Shown: in pieces, positions 17,287-26,625 of the stretch
Position numbering within the stretch: position 1 is the stretch's first letter
Layout: the number at the start of each line of letters is the position of its first letter
Source of the DNA: Saprospiraceae bacterium
GTDB taxonomy: Bacteria > Bacteroidota > Bacteroidia > Chitinophagales > Saprospiraceae
Assembly (NCBI GenBank): GCA_021739645.1
Contig: JAIPBL010000055.1
Location: 1-42,823 of the forward strand
Direction: 5' to 3'
Length of the DNA stretch: 42,823 nt
The notes under the pieces: model-generated
Seen by the model: the letters and a program-made list of their open reading frames with translations, nothing else
Told to the model about the DNA's origin: nothing
Database searches by the model: none
Made by a program: the position numbers and the translations under genes

Positions 17287-17360
17287 GGGTTTAGGAGGTT
17301 TAGGAGGTTTAGTGGTCGCTAGTTGCTAAACCTTTTAAACCTCCTAAACTTTCTAAACCC
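17287..17360. repeat. Hairpin built of GGTTTAGGA-type repeats
   Basis: The left arm (17287-17312) has three GG(A/G)GGTTTAG-like units. The right arm (17326-17360) is their near-complement (CTAAACC TTTTAAACCTCCTAAAC TTTCTAAACCC). It lies just upstream of the peptidase start codon on the minus strand, so it would be in that gene's leader or promoter region. A dispersed intergenic repeat is possible. Confidence 0.6.
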
Positions 17361-17710
17361 GAACGCCAGATAGACAGCAAAAATCGGGCTTTTGTTGCTT
17401 GGTGGCGAAATTAAAGGCAATTTGCTTGATTTTGTTTTTGTCATGGTGAAGACTTTTGATTATAAAAAAATAGCTGCATCGCTTGTAATTCAACTTTCTC
17501 GTCATATATTGCCCTAGTCTTGATACTTACCCATACTGTGCCAAGCTAACATTATTTTAGACTTGGCATAAAGATAAAATGAAGCATGCTGCAGCCCTCT
17601 GCAGATTACGAATTGTGGCTTTTTCTGACCGCCGGAACTTGTTCTCGGCCACAATGTATTTGTACCAAACCGACAAGCTTTATTTCCAACAAACTTCAAA
17701 ATCTATCATC
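17361..17710. other. Gene-free stretch upstream of the interrupted beta-helix gene
   Basis: About 350 bases without a convincing gene. The frame of the following gene is open back to 17579, but the signal peptide indicates a start at 17711. No repeat or RNA gene was recognised. Confidence 0.5.
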
Positions 17711-18490
17711 ATGACACACAAAACTTCCTTACCTTTCGTATTCAACAAATTAACGGACGCACGGAAAATTAAAAACTACCTGTTACCCTGCTTTCTGTTG
17801 CCATTCCTCATATTATTTTGTAGTATCCTTGTCAACGCTCAAAGCACACAGGAATGCTACGATCTTCCAGACGAAGAGCCTCCTGTTTACCCGGCACCAA
17901 TGACCCTGTGTCAAAATTATGGGGGCTTGCCCGCCAATGTGACACTAAACGGAAACACTAATTCCCAAAGCCAAGGCACTACTGGCTTTTCGAACATTGT
18001 TGTCCACATCAATGGAGAGTTCACGGTCAACTCCCATTTCTCCTTCACAAATTGCATAGTCAAAATGGAACCTGGTTCCAAAATCAAGTCGGTCAATGGG
18101 CAAACACTGACCATCTCCGGATCATATTTGTTTGCCTGCAATAATATGTGGGCAGGTATAGAAGTTGGAACGAATTGCTTGCTCACCATGTCCAGTTCTT
18201 TCGTTGAAGATGCCCAATTTGCCATTTTCCCAGCCTTGGATTCATATATTGAATTGGAGGGCAACACTTTTAATAGAAACTGGGTTGGGTTAAGAGCAAT
18301 TGCTAAATTCAAAGTACAGTCTTTCAGGGCAAATACGTTCAAGCACAGCGGCACCAACCTAAACGTGCCATACCCAGGCCAAGTACCTGCCCCACAAGGC
18401 TCAAAAAGTTTTGCCGGAATGTGGTTGGAAAATGCAGGAACACTCACTCTAAACCCTACTACCATTGGCCAAGTCAACCTGTTTACTTGA
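17711..18490 (+). CDS. N-terminal fragment of an interrupted beta-helix T9SS protein
   Basis: A 259-codon frame. The ATG at 17711 begins a basic segment and a long hydrophobic signal sequence ending in SILVNAQ. Residues about 60-255 look like the start of a parallel beta-helix: repeated short strands with N/G turns (NCIVKMEPGSKIKS, NNMWAGIEVGTN, EGNTFNRNWVGLRAI). The frame stops at TGA 18488-18490, and the same frame resumes immediately afterwards with matching protein style to 20590, so the two parts were one gene. The fragment alone lacks the sorting domain and would stay in the periplasm if made. Confidence 0.6.
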   Translation: MTHKTSLPFVFNKLTDARKIKNYLLPCFLLPFLILFCSILVNAQSTQECYDLPDEEPPVYPAPMTLCQNYGGLPANVTLNGNTNSQSQGTTGFSNIVVHINGEFTVNSHFSFTNCIVKMEPGSKIKSVNGQTLTISGSYLFACNNMWAGIEVGTNCLLTMSSSFVEDAQFAIFPALDSYIELEGNTFNRNWVGLRAIAKFKVQSFRANTFKHSGTNLNVPYPGQVPAPQGSKSFAGMWLENAGTLTLNPTTIGQVNLFT

Positions 18491-18523
18491 TTAAATATTG
18501 GAATAATATCCAAAACAACTACA

Positions 18524-20590
18524 TTGATAATCAATAAATGTTGCCGTTTCTTGGGAATGTCAATTGCAGGGACAGGAGGTATCCTCAACAATTTCCAAAC
18601 AGGGATTGGAATACTCTCTCAGATGGGCAAAAGTGTTGATTTCACAGGATTTAACAACATAACTGGAGCGACCCCTTCATTTGAAAATTGCTTCGCTGGC
18701 ATAAAATTAGAAAATGGGGTAAGTTGTAATGTAGAAGAAACCAGTTTTAGGAAAAATGTTAGGGGCATTTGGGTAACCCAAACAGGCTTTTATATATGCT
18801 TCATCAAGAAGTCCAACTTCGAAATTGGCAAAACTGGTTGGCATGGCATTTTAGCCGAGACTGATGGAAGTGGCCAATGGTTTTCTGTGGACAACAGTGT
18901 GTTCACTCAAACGGGCACTGGCTTGAACCACGGCATTGAGTTTAATGGAGGAGGAGGCTCCGTTCCTTCGCAGCTTTGGCTCCACGAAGACAACCATTTT
19001 ATCTTGAACGGAGACAAGGTGGGTATCAAGATTGACAATGTGAACGGCTCTAATGGCCTTGTCGAAATCATTGATCAAACATTCATCATGACCGAGCTAA
19101 ATGGCGCTGTGCCCACCGCAGCGAAAATCACCAACTGCATTACCATGAGCCTGCAGCACAACGAAGTGAACTCAAACACGACCACTACCGCTGCAAAAGG
19201 CTTTCTTTTTGAGGAATCCACCAATATGTGCATCCGGGTGAACCAGTTCCTCGACAAGCTCGGCCCTGCCGTGCGCTTCAACGACACCTGCACCAGCTCC
19301 AAGCTGAACTGCAACACTTTCTGCGGCGACCAAACCTCCCTGCTCGTCAACGGGGTCATTGACCCCCACAACCACAAGAGCAATACCTTTTTTGGGACTA
19401 CCTTGGTGCAGAACAATTCAATGTCATTTAACCAAATGAAATTTAAAGTGGATGTTATTGCCTATGCCAATTATATGCCCTCCAGTGTTTCACCTCAGAC
19501 TTGGTTTGTGGACGTTGACGACAACGGTACTTCCCTCGGTTGTACAGGAGTCTGTGGCTATCCAGGTTCAGCAAGCATATGTGAACCCTTGGCCTTGTCG
19601 GCACTGGAACTGGCCATCGCGGACGGCGGCTTGTTTGGCGCACAAACCGAACCCGTTCAAATCTGGAATGCCCAACGGACCCTCTACCTGAAACTATTGG
19701 AAAACCCCAGCCTGATAGTATCAGGTAGCGCAGTGCAAAGTTTCTACAACGGTCAATCCTCAACAGCAGTGGGCGCATTTGCACAAGTGGAGAAGGCCAT
19801 CTACGATTTGCTGAAGATAGCAGCTATTGACAAGCAAGCCTTTGAAGTTTGGCATCATGAGTTAAGTGATAAAATGGATGAGCTGTCCGCCTTGATGGAA
19901 CAGCTTTCGCAATTGGCCGACCCGACCAGCAACCCCACCTTGCTGGCAGCCATTGCGGATATCGAATCCGACATCACAGATATCAACAATGCCATCGTAA
20001 GCCTCGGAAACAGCATTCGCTCCAACCAAATAGCTGGGGTAGCTGCCATAGTTTCCATGAACAACTCACTTCCGGCCAGCACCGATTACCAGCTTTACGA
20101 AAAACAGGTAAACGAAATCATCCTGATCAAGATAGCCAGCGGCTCCGGCGACCTGACCCCGACCCAATTGGCCACACTCCAGAGCATTGCATCCCGCTGT
20201 CCAGAAAACGCTGGTAGTTCGGTCTATCAGGCCACCGAACTGCTACCTTGGTGTGACCAAAAGGAAAAGGAAGCAACCCGTGGGGCCAATTGCACTGGAA
20301 TTGGGCTAAGGTCCAAAGGCTCTGTGGTTGAAACAGAAGACTTGGGTTTTACCATTTATCCGAACCCGGCAGACGAAGTCCTGCGAATCCGGCTATCTTC
20401 CAATAAATTTGAAACTGGCACGATCACCTTGACCAATACCCTTGGTCAGTTAGTCTATGTTTCAAATATTGGATTTGGTGACCGGGAAATCACAGTGCCG
20501 ACTACGCAGATTCAATCGGGTATTTATGCTTTTTCATTGTCGCAAAATGGAAGGCTTGCCCAAGTCCAATTGGTCGCTATATCACACTAA
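18524..20590 (+). CDS. C-terminal fragment of the same beta-helix protein, with T9SS type A sorting domain
   Basis: Up to 688 codons in the same reading frame as the upstream fragment; the frame is open from 18491, with TTG at 18524 and ATG at 18557 as possible starts. There is no signal peptide, so it cannot be exported alone. Residues about 10-300 continue the beta-helix (NCFAGIKLENGVSC, FRKNVRGIWVTQTG, HGIEFNGGGG), then a helical coiled-coil-like region (HELSDKMDELSALMEQLSQLAD ...) and a type A sorting domain (FTIYPNPADEVLRI ... QSGIYAFSL). Either a sequencing error, a real pseudogene or two indels that offset one another (see findings). Confidence 0.6.
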   Translation: MIINKCCRFLGMSIAGTGGILNNFQTGIGILSQMGKSVDFTGFNNITGATPSFENCFAGIKLENGVSCNVEETSFRKNVRGIWVTQTGFYICFIKKSNFEIGKTGWHGILAETDGSGQWFSVDNSVFTQTGTGLNHGIEFNGGGGSVPSQLWLHEDNHFILNGDKVGIKIDNVNGSNGLVEIIDQTFIMTELNGAVPTAAKITNCITMSLQHNEVNSNTTTTAAKGFLFEESTNMCIRVNQFLDKLGPAVRFNDTCTSSKLNCNTFCGDQTSLLVNGVIDPHNHKSNTFFGTTLVQNNSMSFNQMKFKVDVIAYANYMPSSVSPQTWFVDVDDNGTSLGCTGVCGYPGSASICEPLALSALELAIADGGLFGAQTEPVQIWNAQRTLYLKLLENPSLIVSGSAVQSFYNGQSSTAVGAFAQVEKAIYDLLKIAAIDKQAFEVWHHELSDKMDELSALMEQLSQLADPTSNPTLLAAIADIESDITDINNAIVSLGNSIRSNQIAGVAAIVSMNNSLPASTDYQLYEKQVNEIILIKIASGSGDLTPTQLATLQSIASRCPENAGSSVYQATELLPWCDQKEKEATRGANCTGIGLRSKGSVVETEDLGFTIYPNPADEVLRIRLSSNKFETGTITLTNTLGQLVYVSNIGFGDREITVPTTQIQSGIYAFSLSQNGRLAQVQLVAISH

Positions 20591-20659
20591 AATTGGCTAA
20601 TCTAAGCGCCAATCTTGCATACTGCTGTAGGTAAGGTTGGCGCTATTTATTTGACTAAA

Positions 20660-22165
20660 ATGAAACGAATCGTTACCATTGTATTAATGACTCATGCAAT
20701 GCTGGCTTTTAGCCAAAAGCATGACTACCACTGGGTTTTTGGGCAAAAAACGAGTACAAATCAACCAGAACACGGAGGCACAGATTTAGACTTCAATGAA
20801 AATCCTGTCGCTGTATATAAAGTAGATAGACAGTTTGAACTTGATTATACCAATATTTCAGTTTGTGATAAAGATGGAAATTTTATGTTTTCATCCAACG
20901 GGGTACGTGTTTTTGGTGCCGACCAAGAGCAAATCGAGAATGGATTCGGGCTTAACCCTGGGGCTTTGGCCGATGCTTTTCCTGATGGTTATCCATGTCC
21001 TCAAGGTGCTATAGTATTACCAAGTTTTAATATGGACAGTTTGTTTTATTTATTTCATCTCCGAAACCTTCAAGACCCATACGCCATTGTTGACCGGATC
21101 TATTACACGGAGGTTGATATGTCCAAAAACGGTGGTCAGGGTGAAGTGCTGGACAAAAATGTGAGTATATTGAGCGATAGCCTATCGCTTGGCATGCTCA
21201 CCGCCGTGCGCCACGGCAACGGGCGGGACTGGTGGGTGTTCAAGCCGGAGAAACTGAGCAACGGCTACTGGCGCATCCTGTTCTCGCCATGGGGTTTCGG
21301 CGAGCCGGAGAAGCAGTATATCGGGCACTCGTTCACTGGCGATGACGGGCGGGGGCAGGCCGCCTTCTCCCCCGACGGCACCAAGTACGCCCGCTACGAC
21401 ATCCGCAACGACCTCCACCTCTTCGACTTCGACCGCTGCACGGGCTTGATGAGCAACACCGACTCCATCCCCATCCACGACCTCGCCGACACCCTCTCGG
21501 CCGCGGGCGGCGTGGCCTTCTCCCCCAACTCCCGCTTCCTCTACGTTCCCTCCTTCACCAAGCTCTACCAGTTCGACACCTGGGCCGACAACGTGGCCGC
21601 TTCCATGGTCACGGTGGGCGAGTGGGACGGCTTCGCATCCCCCTTCTCCACCACCTTCTACATGGCGCAGCTCGGCCCCGACGGGCGTATCTACATCAAC
21701 GGCCACAACAGCGTCAACGTGCTGCACGTCGTGAACCAGCCCGACAGCGCAGGGCTGGCCTGCCAGTTCGAGCAGCACGCCATCATCACCCCTACCCTCG
21801 TACTGTTTGGTATGCCCCATTTCCCAAACTACCGACTCGGCAAGTGGGCAGGCAGCCCCTGCGACTCCATGCTCACCTCCGGGTTGGCCAGCGTGGAGCC
21901 GACAGCCTTTGATATCAGGGTGTCCCCCAACCCCGCCGACCAAGAAACCACCGTGGACATCACCACCACCGACTACGCCAGCCTCGACAGGCTCGAACTG
22001 GAATTCTACGACGGAACGGGCAGGAGCTGCGGGAAGTGGCGGCTCCATGCCTACTCGCCACTGGTGCGGGTGGTTATGGGGCATTTGGCGCAGGGGGCTT
22101 ATTATTTCGTGCTGCTGGATGGGGGCAGGGTTGTAGCATCGAAGACAGTGGCAGTCAAACATTGA
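20660..22165 (+). CDS. Secreted beta-propeller-like protein with T9SS type A sorting domain
   Basis: A 501-residue protein. The ATG at 20660 begins a signal peptide (MKRIVTIVLMTHAMLAFSQ). The body resembles WD40/YVTN-like propellers of Bacteroidota: HDYHWVFGQ at the N-terminus, FSPDGTKYARYD, VAFSPNSRFLYVPS, LGPDGRIYING. The C-terminal 80 residues are a type A sorting domain (VSPNPADQETTVDI ... GAYYFVLLDGGR). Surface-exposed; ligand unknown. Base composition changes sharply inside the gene: the first 500 bases are moderately AT-rich, and from about 21180 the sequence is very GC-rich. It seems monocistronic. Confidence 0.75.
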   Translation: MKRIVTIVLMTHAMLAFSQKHDYHWVFGQKTSTNQPEHGGTDLDFNENPVAVYKVDRQFELDYTNISVCDKDGNFMFSSNGVRVFGADQEQIENGFGLNPGALADAFPDGYPCPQGAIVLPSFNMDSLFYLFHLRNLQDPYAIVDRIYYTEVDMSKNGGQGEVLDKNVSILSDSLSLGMLTAVRHGNGRDWWVFKPEKLSNGYWRILFSPWGFGEPEKQYIGHSFTGDDGRGQAAFSPDGTKYARYDIRNDLHLFDFDRCTGLMSNTDSIPIHDLADTLSAAGGVAFSPNSRFLYVPSFTKLYQFDTWADNVAASMVTVGEWDGFASPFSTTFYMAQLGPDGRIYINGHNSVNVLHVVNQPDSAGLACQFEQHAIITPTLVLFGMPHFPNYRLGKWAGSPCDSMLTSGLASVEPTAFDIRVSPNPADQETTVDITTTDYASLDRLELEFYDGTGRSCGKWRLHAYSPLVRVVMGHLAQGAYYFVLLDGGRVVASKTVAVKH

Positions 22166-22280
22166 ATCAAAAAACTCGGAAAAAGCAACTTTCAATGCCA
22201 ACTTGAAGCTATATTTGGCTTCGCACTTGGAAGCCTTATTTTTCTATTCCACATTCACCAAAATAATCATAAAAAAAACA

Positions 22281-24332
22281 ATGTACACATTCACCTACGG
22301 CGGCAAAAACGGCGAAACCTTCCAGCTCGCCGAAGCCAAAGACCTCGTCGTCGTCCGCACCAAGGACGATGCGCCACTCGAAACCCTTTCCCTTTCCTCC
22401 CAAAGTCGGGACATCATGCCGAGTCTGCTGCCCATCGCCGCCTTCCCCGAAGCCAGCGTAATGGTCTATCGGTGCATCGCCACGGAGGAAAAAACGGCCA
22501 CAGCCATGCGCAACGCCGCCCGCAAGAACCTCTCGCAGGAGGAAGGCGTCCGCTTCGCCGGGCGGGCGCTGAAAGACCCAGCCACGGGCAGCATCGTTGT
22601 TTACACCAACAACCTCTACCTCCAGTTCAAGGGCGATTTGCTCAAAAAAGATTGCGCAGCAATCATGAAAAAAGCCGGCCTGAAGGTCAAGGAAGACCTC
22701 GGCATCACCCCCAACTCCTACTTCGTGGAAGCACCCGAAGGCACGGGACTTGGGGTTTTTGAGCTGGCGCAAAACCTGCTCTCACTGCCCGAAGTGGAAG
22801 CCTGCCACCCAGAACTGGTGCGGGAGCGCAAGTTCAAGTTCGTACATCCGATGCAGTGGCACCTTCGGGAAACACAGGTGAACGGTGTCACCATCAGCCA
22901 GCACGCCAACGTGGAGGCCGCTTGGGAACTCAGCCGGGGCAAGGGCATCACCATCGCCGTGCTGGACGACGGGGTGGACACCTCGCACCCAGAGTTTGCT
23001 GATAAAATCGTGTTCCCCCGTGACACCGTCACGAACTCCGACGATGCCAAGCCCAAAAGTGCCAGCGAACGCCACGGCACAGCTTGCGCCGGGGTGGCTG
23101 CCGCCAGCGGCAACGGCAAGGCCAGCGGCGTTGCACCGGAGGCGAAACTCATGCCCATCCGGCTCGGCAGCATCGGCAGCATCAGCGAGGCAAAGGCGTT
23201 CAAATGGGCTGCTGACAACGGGGCCGACGTGATTTCGTTCAGCTGGGGACCGGAGGACGGCGCCTGGTGGAGCGCCAACGACCCGCTCCACACCCGCCAA
23301 GCCCGACTGCCGGACAGCGCCAAAGCGGCCATTGACTACGCCGTGGAAAAAGGCCGGGGCGGCAAAGGCTGCGTCATCACCTGGGCCGCTGGCAACGGCA
23401 ACGAGGACGTGAAGTTCGACGAATACGCCAGTTACCCGAAGGTCATCGCCGTGGCTGCCTGCAACGACAACGGCCGGCGATGCGTCTATAGCGACTTCGG
23501 TGATGCGGTCTGGTGCTGCTTCCCCAGCAACGATTTTTTCGAGCCAAGGCTCAATCCGACCCGCCCGAACACCCCCGGCATCTGGACGACCGACCGCACG
23601 GGCAAGAACGGCTACAACAGCGGCGGCATCAACGCCGAGCACCTCGTCGGCGACCTTGATGGGCTTTACACGGCCACTTTCGGCGGCACTTCCAGTGCCT
23701 GCCCCGGGGTGGCTGGCACGGCGGCGCTCATGCTCGCCGCCAATCCCGACCTGACTTGGGAGCAGGTGAAAACGGTCATCCGCAACTCCTGCGACCGCAT
23801 TGACGAAGAAAACGGCGGCTACGACGCCAACGGCCATAGTCCGAAATACGGCTACGGTCGGCTGAATGCGAGGAAGGCCGTAGATAACGCCATCGCCGCT
23901 GGGCAACCAAAATCGGACGCCCCAAATTTTGAGGTGAAAGGCTTGGCCATTTTCAACAAAACCAAAAAAGCGCCGCTGGCAAATGATGTCGCCGTCGGCG
24001 AATTTGCGAAGCCAGAACGCCTGCTGGGACTGCAACTCAGCCTGGAACCGTTCCATCCCGACCTGCATGTTTCCTATAAATTGATGGTAAAAAATATTGG
24101 CGAAACAGAGGCTGGCACTGATGGCTCCGCCTCCGAATCAACGGACAGGCGGCGCTCGGTGGTGGGGGTTTCCATCTCGTTGAGTGGACCGATGGCGATC
24201 AATTTTAAGGTGAAATATGCCGTGAAACTGAAAGGGAAAGACAAGTGGGTGGAGGCGGAAAACGGCGCTTGGGCAGGCAGTGGGAATTTGAAGAAGGGTG
24301 CGACGGTGGAGGGGGTTAGGGTTTGGATTTGA
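22281..24332 (+). CDS. S8 (subtilisin-like) serine peptidase without signal peptide
   Basis: A 683-residue peptidase. The ATG at 22281 (MYTFTYGGKNGE) is preferred; the upstream extension is AT-rich and unlike the rest. The catalytic triad is complete: Asp229 (AVLDDGVDTSHPEF), His265 (RHGTACAGVAA), Ser471 (GGTSSACPG), with oxyanion Asn372 (AAGNGNED). Residues 1-200 form an N-terminal region probably made of two inhibitor-like ferredoxin folds. After the peptidase domain a domain of about 125 residues (from PNFEVKGLAIF) is unknown. No Sec signal or T9SS domain is visible, so it may act in the cytoplasm or be exported in another way. Substrate unknown. Gene composition is GC-rich. Confidence 0.85.
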   Translation: MYTFTYGGKNGETFQLAEAKDLVVVRTKDDAPLETLSLSSQSRDIMPSLLPIAAFPEASVMVYRCIATEEKTATAMRNAARKNLSQEEGVRFAGRALKDPATGSIVVYTNNLYLQFKGDLLKKDCAAIMKKAGLKVKEDLGITPNSYFVEAPEGTGLGVFELAQNLLSLPEVEACHPELVRERKFKFVHPMQWHLRETQVNGVTISQHANVEAAWELSRGKGITIAVLDDGVDTSHPEFADKIVFPRDTVTNSDDAKPKSASERHGTACAGVAAASGNGKASGVAPEAKLMPIRLGSIGSISEAKAFKWAADNGADVISFSWGPEDGAWWSANDPLHTRQARLPDSAKAAIDYAVEKGRGGKGCVITWAAGNGNEDVKFDEYASYPKVIAVAACNDNGRRCVYSDFGDAVWCCFPSNDFFEPRLNPTRPNTPGIWTTDRTGKNGYNSGGINAEHLVGDLDGLYTATFGGTSSACPGVAGTAALMLAANPDLTWEQVKTVIRNSCDRIDEENGGYDANGHSPKYGYGRLNARKAVDNAIAAGQPKSDAPNFEVKGLAIFNKTKKAPLANDVAVGEFAKPERLLGLQLSLEPFHPDLHVSYKLMVKNIGETEAGTDGSASESTDRRRSVVGVSISLSGPMAINFKVKYAVKLKGKDKWVEAENGAWAGSGNLKKGATVEGVRVWI

Positions 24333-24389
24333 AAAGGCTTGGGTTGCCATTTTTTGATAAAAACACTACTTTTGGTTAAAATTCATTGC

Positions 24390-24968
24390 ATGAAAGTTTT
24401 AGAAAAGAAAATCACCTACCAAGAGTTCCGGGAAATGGCTTTCGACGACTCGGACGATGCTTGGTACGAACTCATAAATGGAGAACTTGTGAGAAAACAA
24501 TCCCCTACCCTCGACCACCAACTCGTTTCTTCGGAAATCGAGTTCCAACTCATGGCATTTGCCAAAAAAACCAATACTGGCAAAGTGCTCCATGCCCCAA
24601 TGGACGTCGTGTTGGACGACAACAACGCTTACCACCCCGATATTTTCTTCATAAAAAAAGAGCGCTATTTCCTTTTTGATGAAAAAGAAAAAGTGGTGAT
24701 CGGCGCACCCGATTTGGTCATTGAAATCCTTTCCAAGTCCACCGCTGCCGACGACAAAGGCAGCAAAAAGGACAATTACGAGTTGCACGGTGTCCGGGAA
24801 TACTGGCTAGTGGACCCCATTCGAAAGTCCATCGAAGTATATGGGTTGGTGAATGAGCGGTTTAAGCTGATTGCTTATTTGGAAGAAAATGGTGTGCTAA
24901 TATCGTCGGTTTTAGAGGGTTTTGAAATGGAAATTGAACAGGTTTTTTCCGAAGCTAAAATCGGTTAA
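24390..24968 (+). CDS. Uma2 family (DUF820) endonuclease-like protein
   Basis: A 192-residue cytoplasmic protein of the Uma2/PD-(D/E)XK fold. Core motifs: YELINGELV near residue 28, YHPDIFFI (Asp), PDLVIEILSKST (Glu) and REYWLVDP. The usual Lys of ExK is replaced, as is common in this family. Members are widespread in cyanobacteria and Bacteroidota; nuclease activity has rarely been tested. The ATG at 24390 gives the standard length. It ends 3 bases from the convergent MFS gene stop. A second, more divergent member lies at 29165. Confidence 0.85.
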   Translation: MKVLEKKITYQEFREMAFDDSDDAWYELINGELVRKQSPTLDHQLVSSEIEFQLMAFAKKTNTGKVLHAPMDVVLDDNNAYHPDIFFIKKERYFLFDEKEKVVIGAPDLVIEILSKSTAADDKGSKKDNYELHGVREYWLVDPIRKSIEVYGLVNERFKLIAYLEENGVLISSVLEGFEMEIEQVFSEAKIG

Positions 24969-24971
24969 CAC

Positions 24972-26213
24972 TCACTCCCGCAAGTCCTTGTCAAACAAAT
25001 CCCTCGACTTAAACCAAACCACAGCTACGATGCCCAACGACAGCGCCCCACCAGCCACCACCGACCGCACCGTGCCCAGCCAACTGGCCGCCATCCCCGA
25101 CTCGAAAGCCCCCAACTCGTTGCTGGCGCTGAGGAAAATACCGTTCACGGCACCCACTCTGCCCCGCATCTCGTCAGGCACCACCAACTGCAAAATCGTG
25201 TGGCGGATGACCACGCTCACCGCATCGAATGCCCCGGTGAAAAACAGCGCCACAATGGACAGCCATAGGTTTTCGGACAGTGCAAAAACGATGATGGCCA
25301 CCCCGAACCCAGCCACCGCCAACAGCATATTTCGCCAAGCCTTGTCCATGACAGTGGTGAAAGTGAGCGCCAACAAAGTGAGCACTGCCCCCACGGAAGG
25401 CGCTGCCCGAAGAACGCCCAGCCACTCCGGCCCCACTTTCAGGATGTCCTCTGCGAAGACGGAAAGGATGGCCACCACGCCGCCAAAAAGCACGGCGAAG
25501 AGGTCGAGTGAAATCGAGTAAAGCAGCATCCGGGTCCGGCCCACGAAAGCGATTCCTTCTTTTACTTTTTGCAAAATATTACCCGCCTCGGGGTTCTCCA
25601 CCCGACGGTCACGGATGAGCATTAGGAAGCCGAAAACCAGTACAAATAGCCCTATCACCACCAGAATGGTATTGCTGAACCCGCCCCAACTGTAGATAAA
25701 CCCACTAATGCCAGGCCCGACAATGGTGCCCGATTGCCAACCAGCACTACCCCAGGTGGCGGCATTTTCGTAAGCTTTTCGGGGTACGAGCAATGGCTTC
25801 AGGGAAGAGGCGGTAGGAGAATAAAAGGCGTAAAATCCGCCCGTGGCGGCAATGACCGCATAAATCACGTACTGCAAACTGTGTGCAGAGGCGGCATCAC
25901 TCAGGTTTTTTGACACAAAAAACAAAATGAGGGAACAGCTGGCAATGCCGCTGATGCTCAAAAGCAGGATTTTTTTCTTGCTTAACTTATCGGCGAGGTG
26001 GCCGCCCAACAGCGACAGGCCCATGAACGGCAGCGCATACGAAAGCCCAACAAACCCAATGGACTTGGGGTCGCCAGTAAGCTTGTACAATTCGTAGCCA
26101 ATCATCACCTCCTGTATCATGAACCCAACGGTGAACAGGAAATTCGCTGCCATGTAATAGCAGAACTCCGGGTAGCGAAAGGCAAGGAATGGGTCTTTTT
26201 TTTGTAAGGACAT
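24972..26213 (-). CDS. MFS transporter (EntS/MFS_3-type exporter)
   Basis: A 413-residue inner-membrane protein with about 12 hydrophobic helices. The start ATG at 26213 (MSLQKKDPFLAFRYPEF) matches the usual N-terminus of this branch. MFS motif A is seen as GGHLADKLSKKKILL after the second helix, and a related MLIRDRRVENPEAG loop lies mid-protein. Members of MFS_3 export small molecules such as siderophores or drugs; the substrate cannot be read from sequence. It is monocistronic, convergent with the Uma2 gene. Confidence 0.85.
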   Translation of the reverse strand: MSLQKKDPFLAFRYPEFCYYMAANFLFTVGFMIQEVMIGYELYKLTGDPKSIGFVGLSYALPFMGLSLLGGHLADKLSKKKILLLSISGIASCSLILFFVSKNLSDAASAHSLQYVIYAVIAATGGFYAFYSPTASSLKPLLVPRKAYENAATWGSAGWQSGTIVGPGISGFIYSWGGFSNTILVVIGLFVLVFGFLMLIRDRRVENPEAGNILQKVKEGIAFVGRTRMLLYSISLDLFAVLFGGVVAILSVFAEDILKVGPEWLGVLRAAPSVGAVLTLLALTFTTVMDKAWRNMLLAVAGFGVAIIVFALSENLWLSIVALFFTGAFDAVSVVIRHTILQLVVPDEMRGRVGAVNGIFLSASNELGAFESGMAASWLGTVRSVVAGGALSLGIVAVVWFKSRDLFDKDLRE

Positions 26214-26521
26214 TTTTTGGCTGATGAGGGTGATGAGGGTTGATATTGTTGATGGGGCGGTCGTCATGCGAGCAATCAACCCCTAATCAACTTTTATCAA
26301 AATCATCAACTCCGAAAACAGGGCGAATTTCCTTAAAACCATGCAATGTGGCAGTTTTATTTTTAGGCGTAGCTTTGCGACCCAATTTGTCCGGCAGGGT
26401 GCAGGTTAGCTTTTAGTTTGACCCTTCGGGCAACGCCGGGCATGCCCACTGCGTTTTTTGAGCATAAAAAACGGATGCAACCAACAACGGCAGAATAGGC
26501 GACTTTGGTGGTATCAGTTTT
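26214..26521. other. Intergenic region with short palindromes
   Basis: No gene was recognised. A perfect hairpin CGTTTTTT-GAGCAT-AAAAAACG lies at 26452-26473, and the 10-base palindrome GGGCATGCCC is close before it. The region leads into the MITE-like element at 26522. An open frame on the minus strand (26413-26607) is created by these repeats and is not treated as a gene. Confidence 0.5.
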
Positions 26522-26625
26522 GGCTCATGTCGGGTTTGAGTGAATGTATCGCCAAAGTCCTCTTTGGCGCCCGGGCTGTCGAAGAGGACTTGGACAGTAC
26601 TTTTCACTCAACCCCAACATGAGCC
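26522..26625. mobile_element. MITE-like palindromic element with 8-bp target duplication
   Basis: A 104-bp imperfect palindrome. The terminal 23 bases (GGCTCATGTCGGGTTTGAGT and following; complement at 26603-26625) match at 21 of 23 positions. An inner 10-bp stem AAGTCCTCTT/AAGAGGACTT sits at 26555-26564 and 26582-26591. The flanks are identical 8-mers: TCAGTTTT at 26514-26521 and 26626-26633. Like the element at 14110 it begins with GG and has an 8-bp duplication, but the inverted repeats differ, so it is a separate family. It lies about 100 bases upstream of the lipoprotein gene. Confidence 0.65.

Noticed and set aside
21182..22201. 339-codon minus-strand frame opposite the propeller gene
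   Set aside because: Low-complexity Val/Gly/Glu-rich translation caused by GC-rich third positions; the plus strand has signal peptide and sorting domain.
22782..24068. Long minus-strand frame opposite the S8 peptidase
   Set aside because: High GC creates long antisense frames. The plus strand has a full catalytic triad and clear family match.
26413..26607. 64-codon minus-strand frame (QVLFDSPGAKEDFGDTF...)
   Set aside because: It covers part of the palindromic element and nearby palindromes and has no start context; treated as a repeat translation, not a gene.
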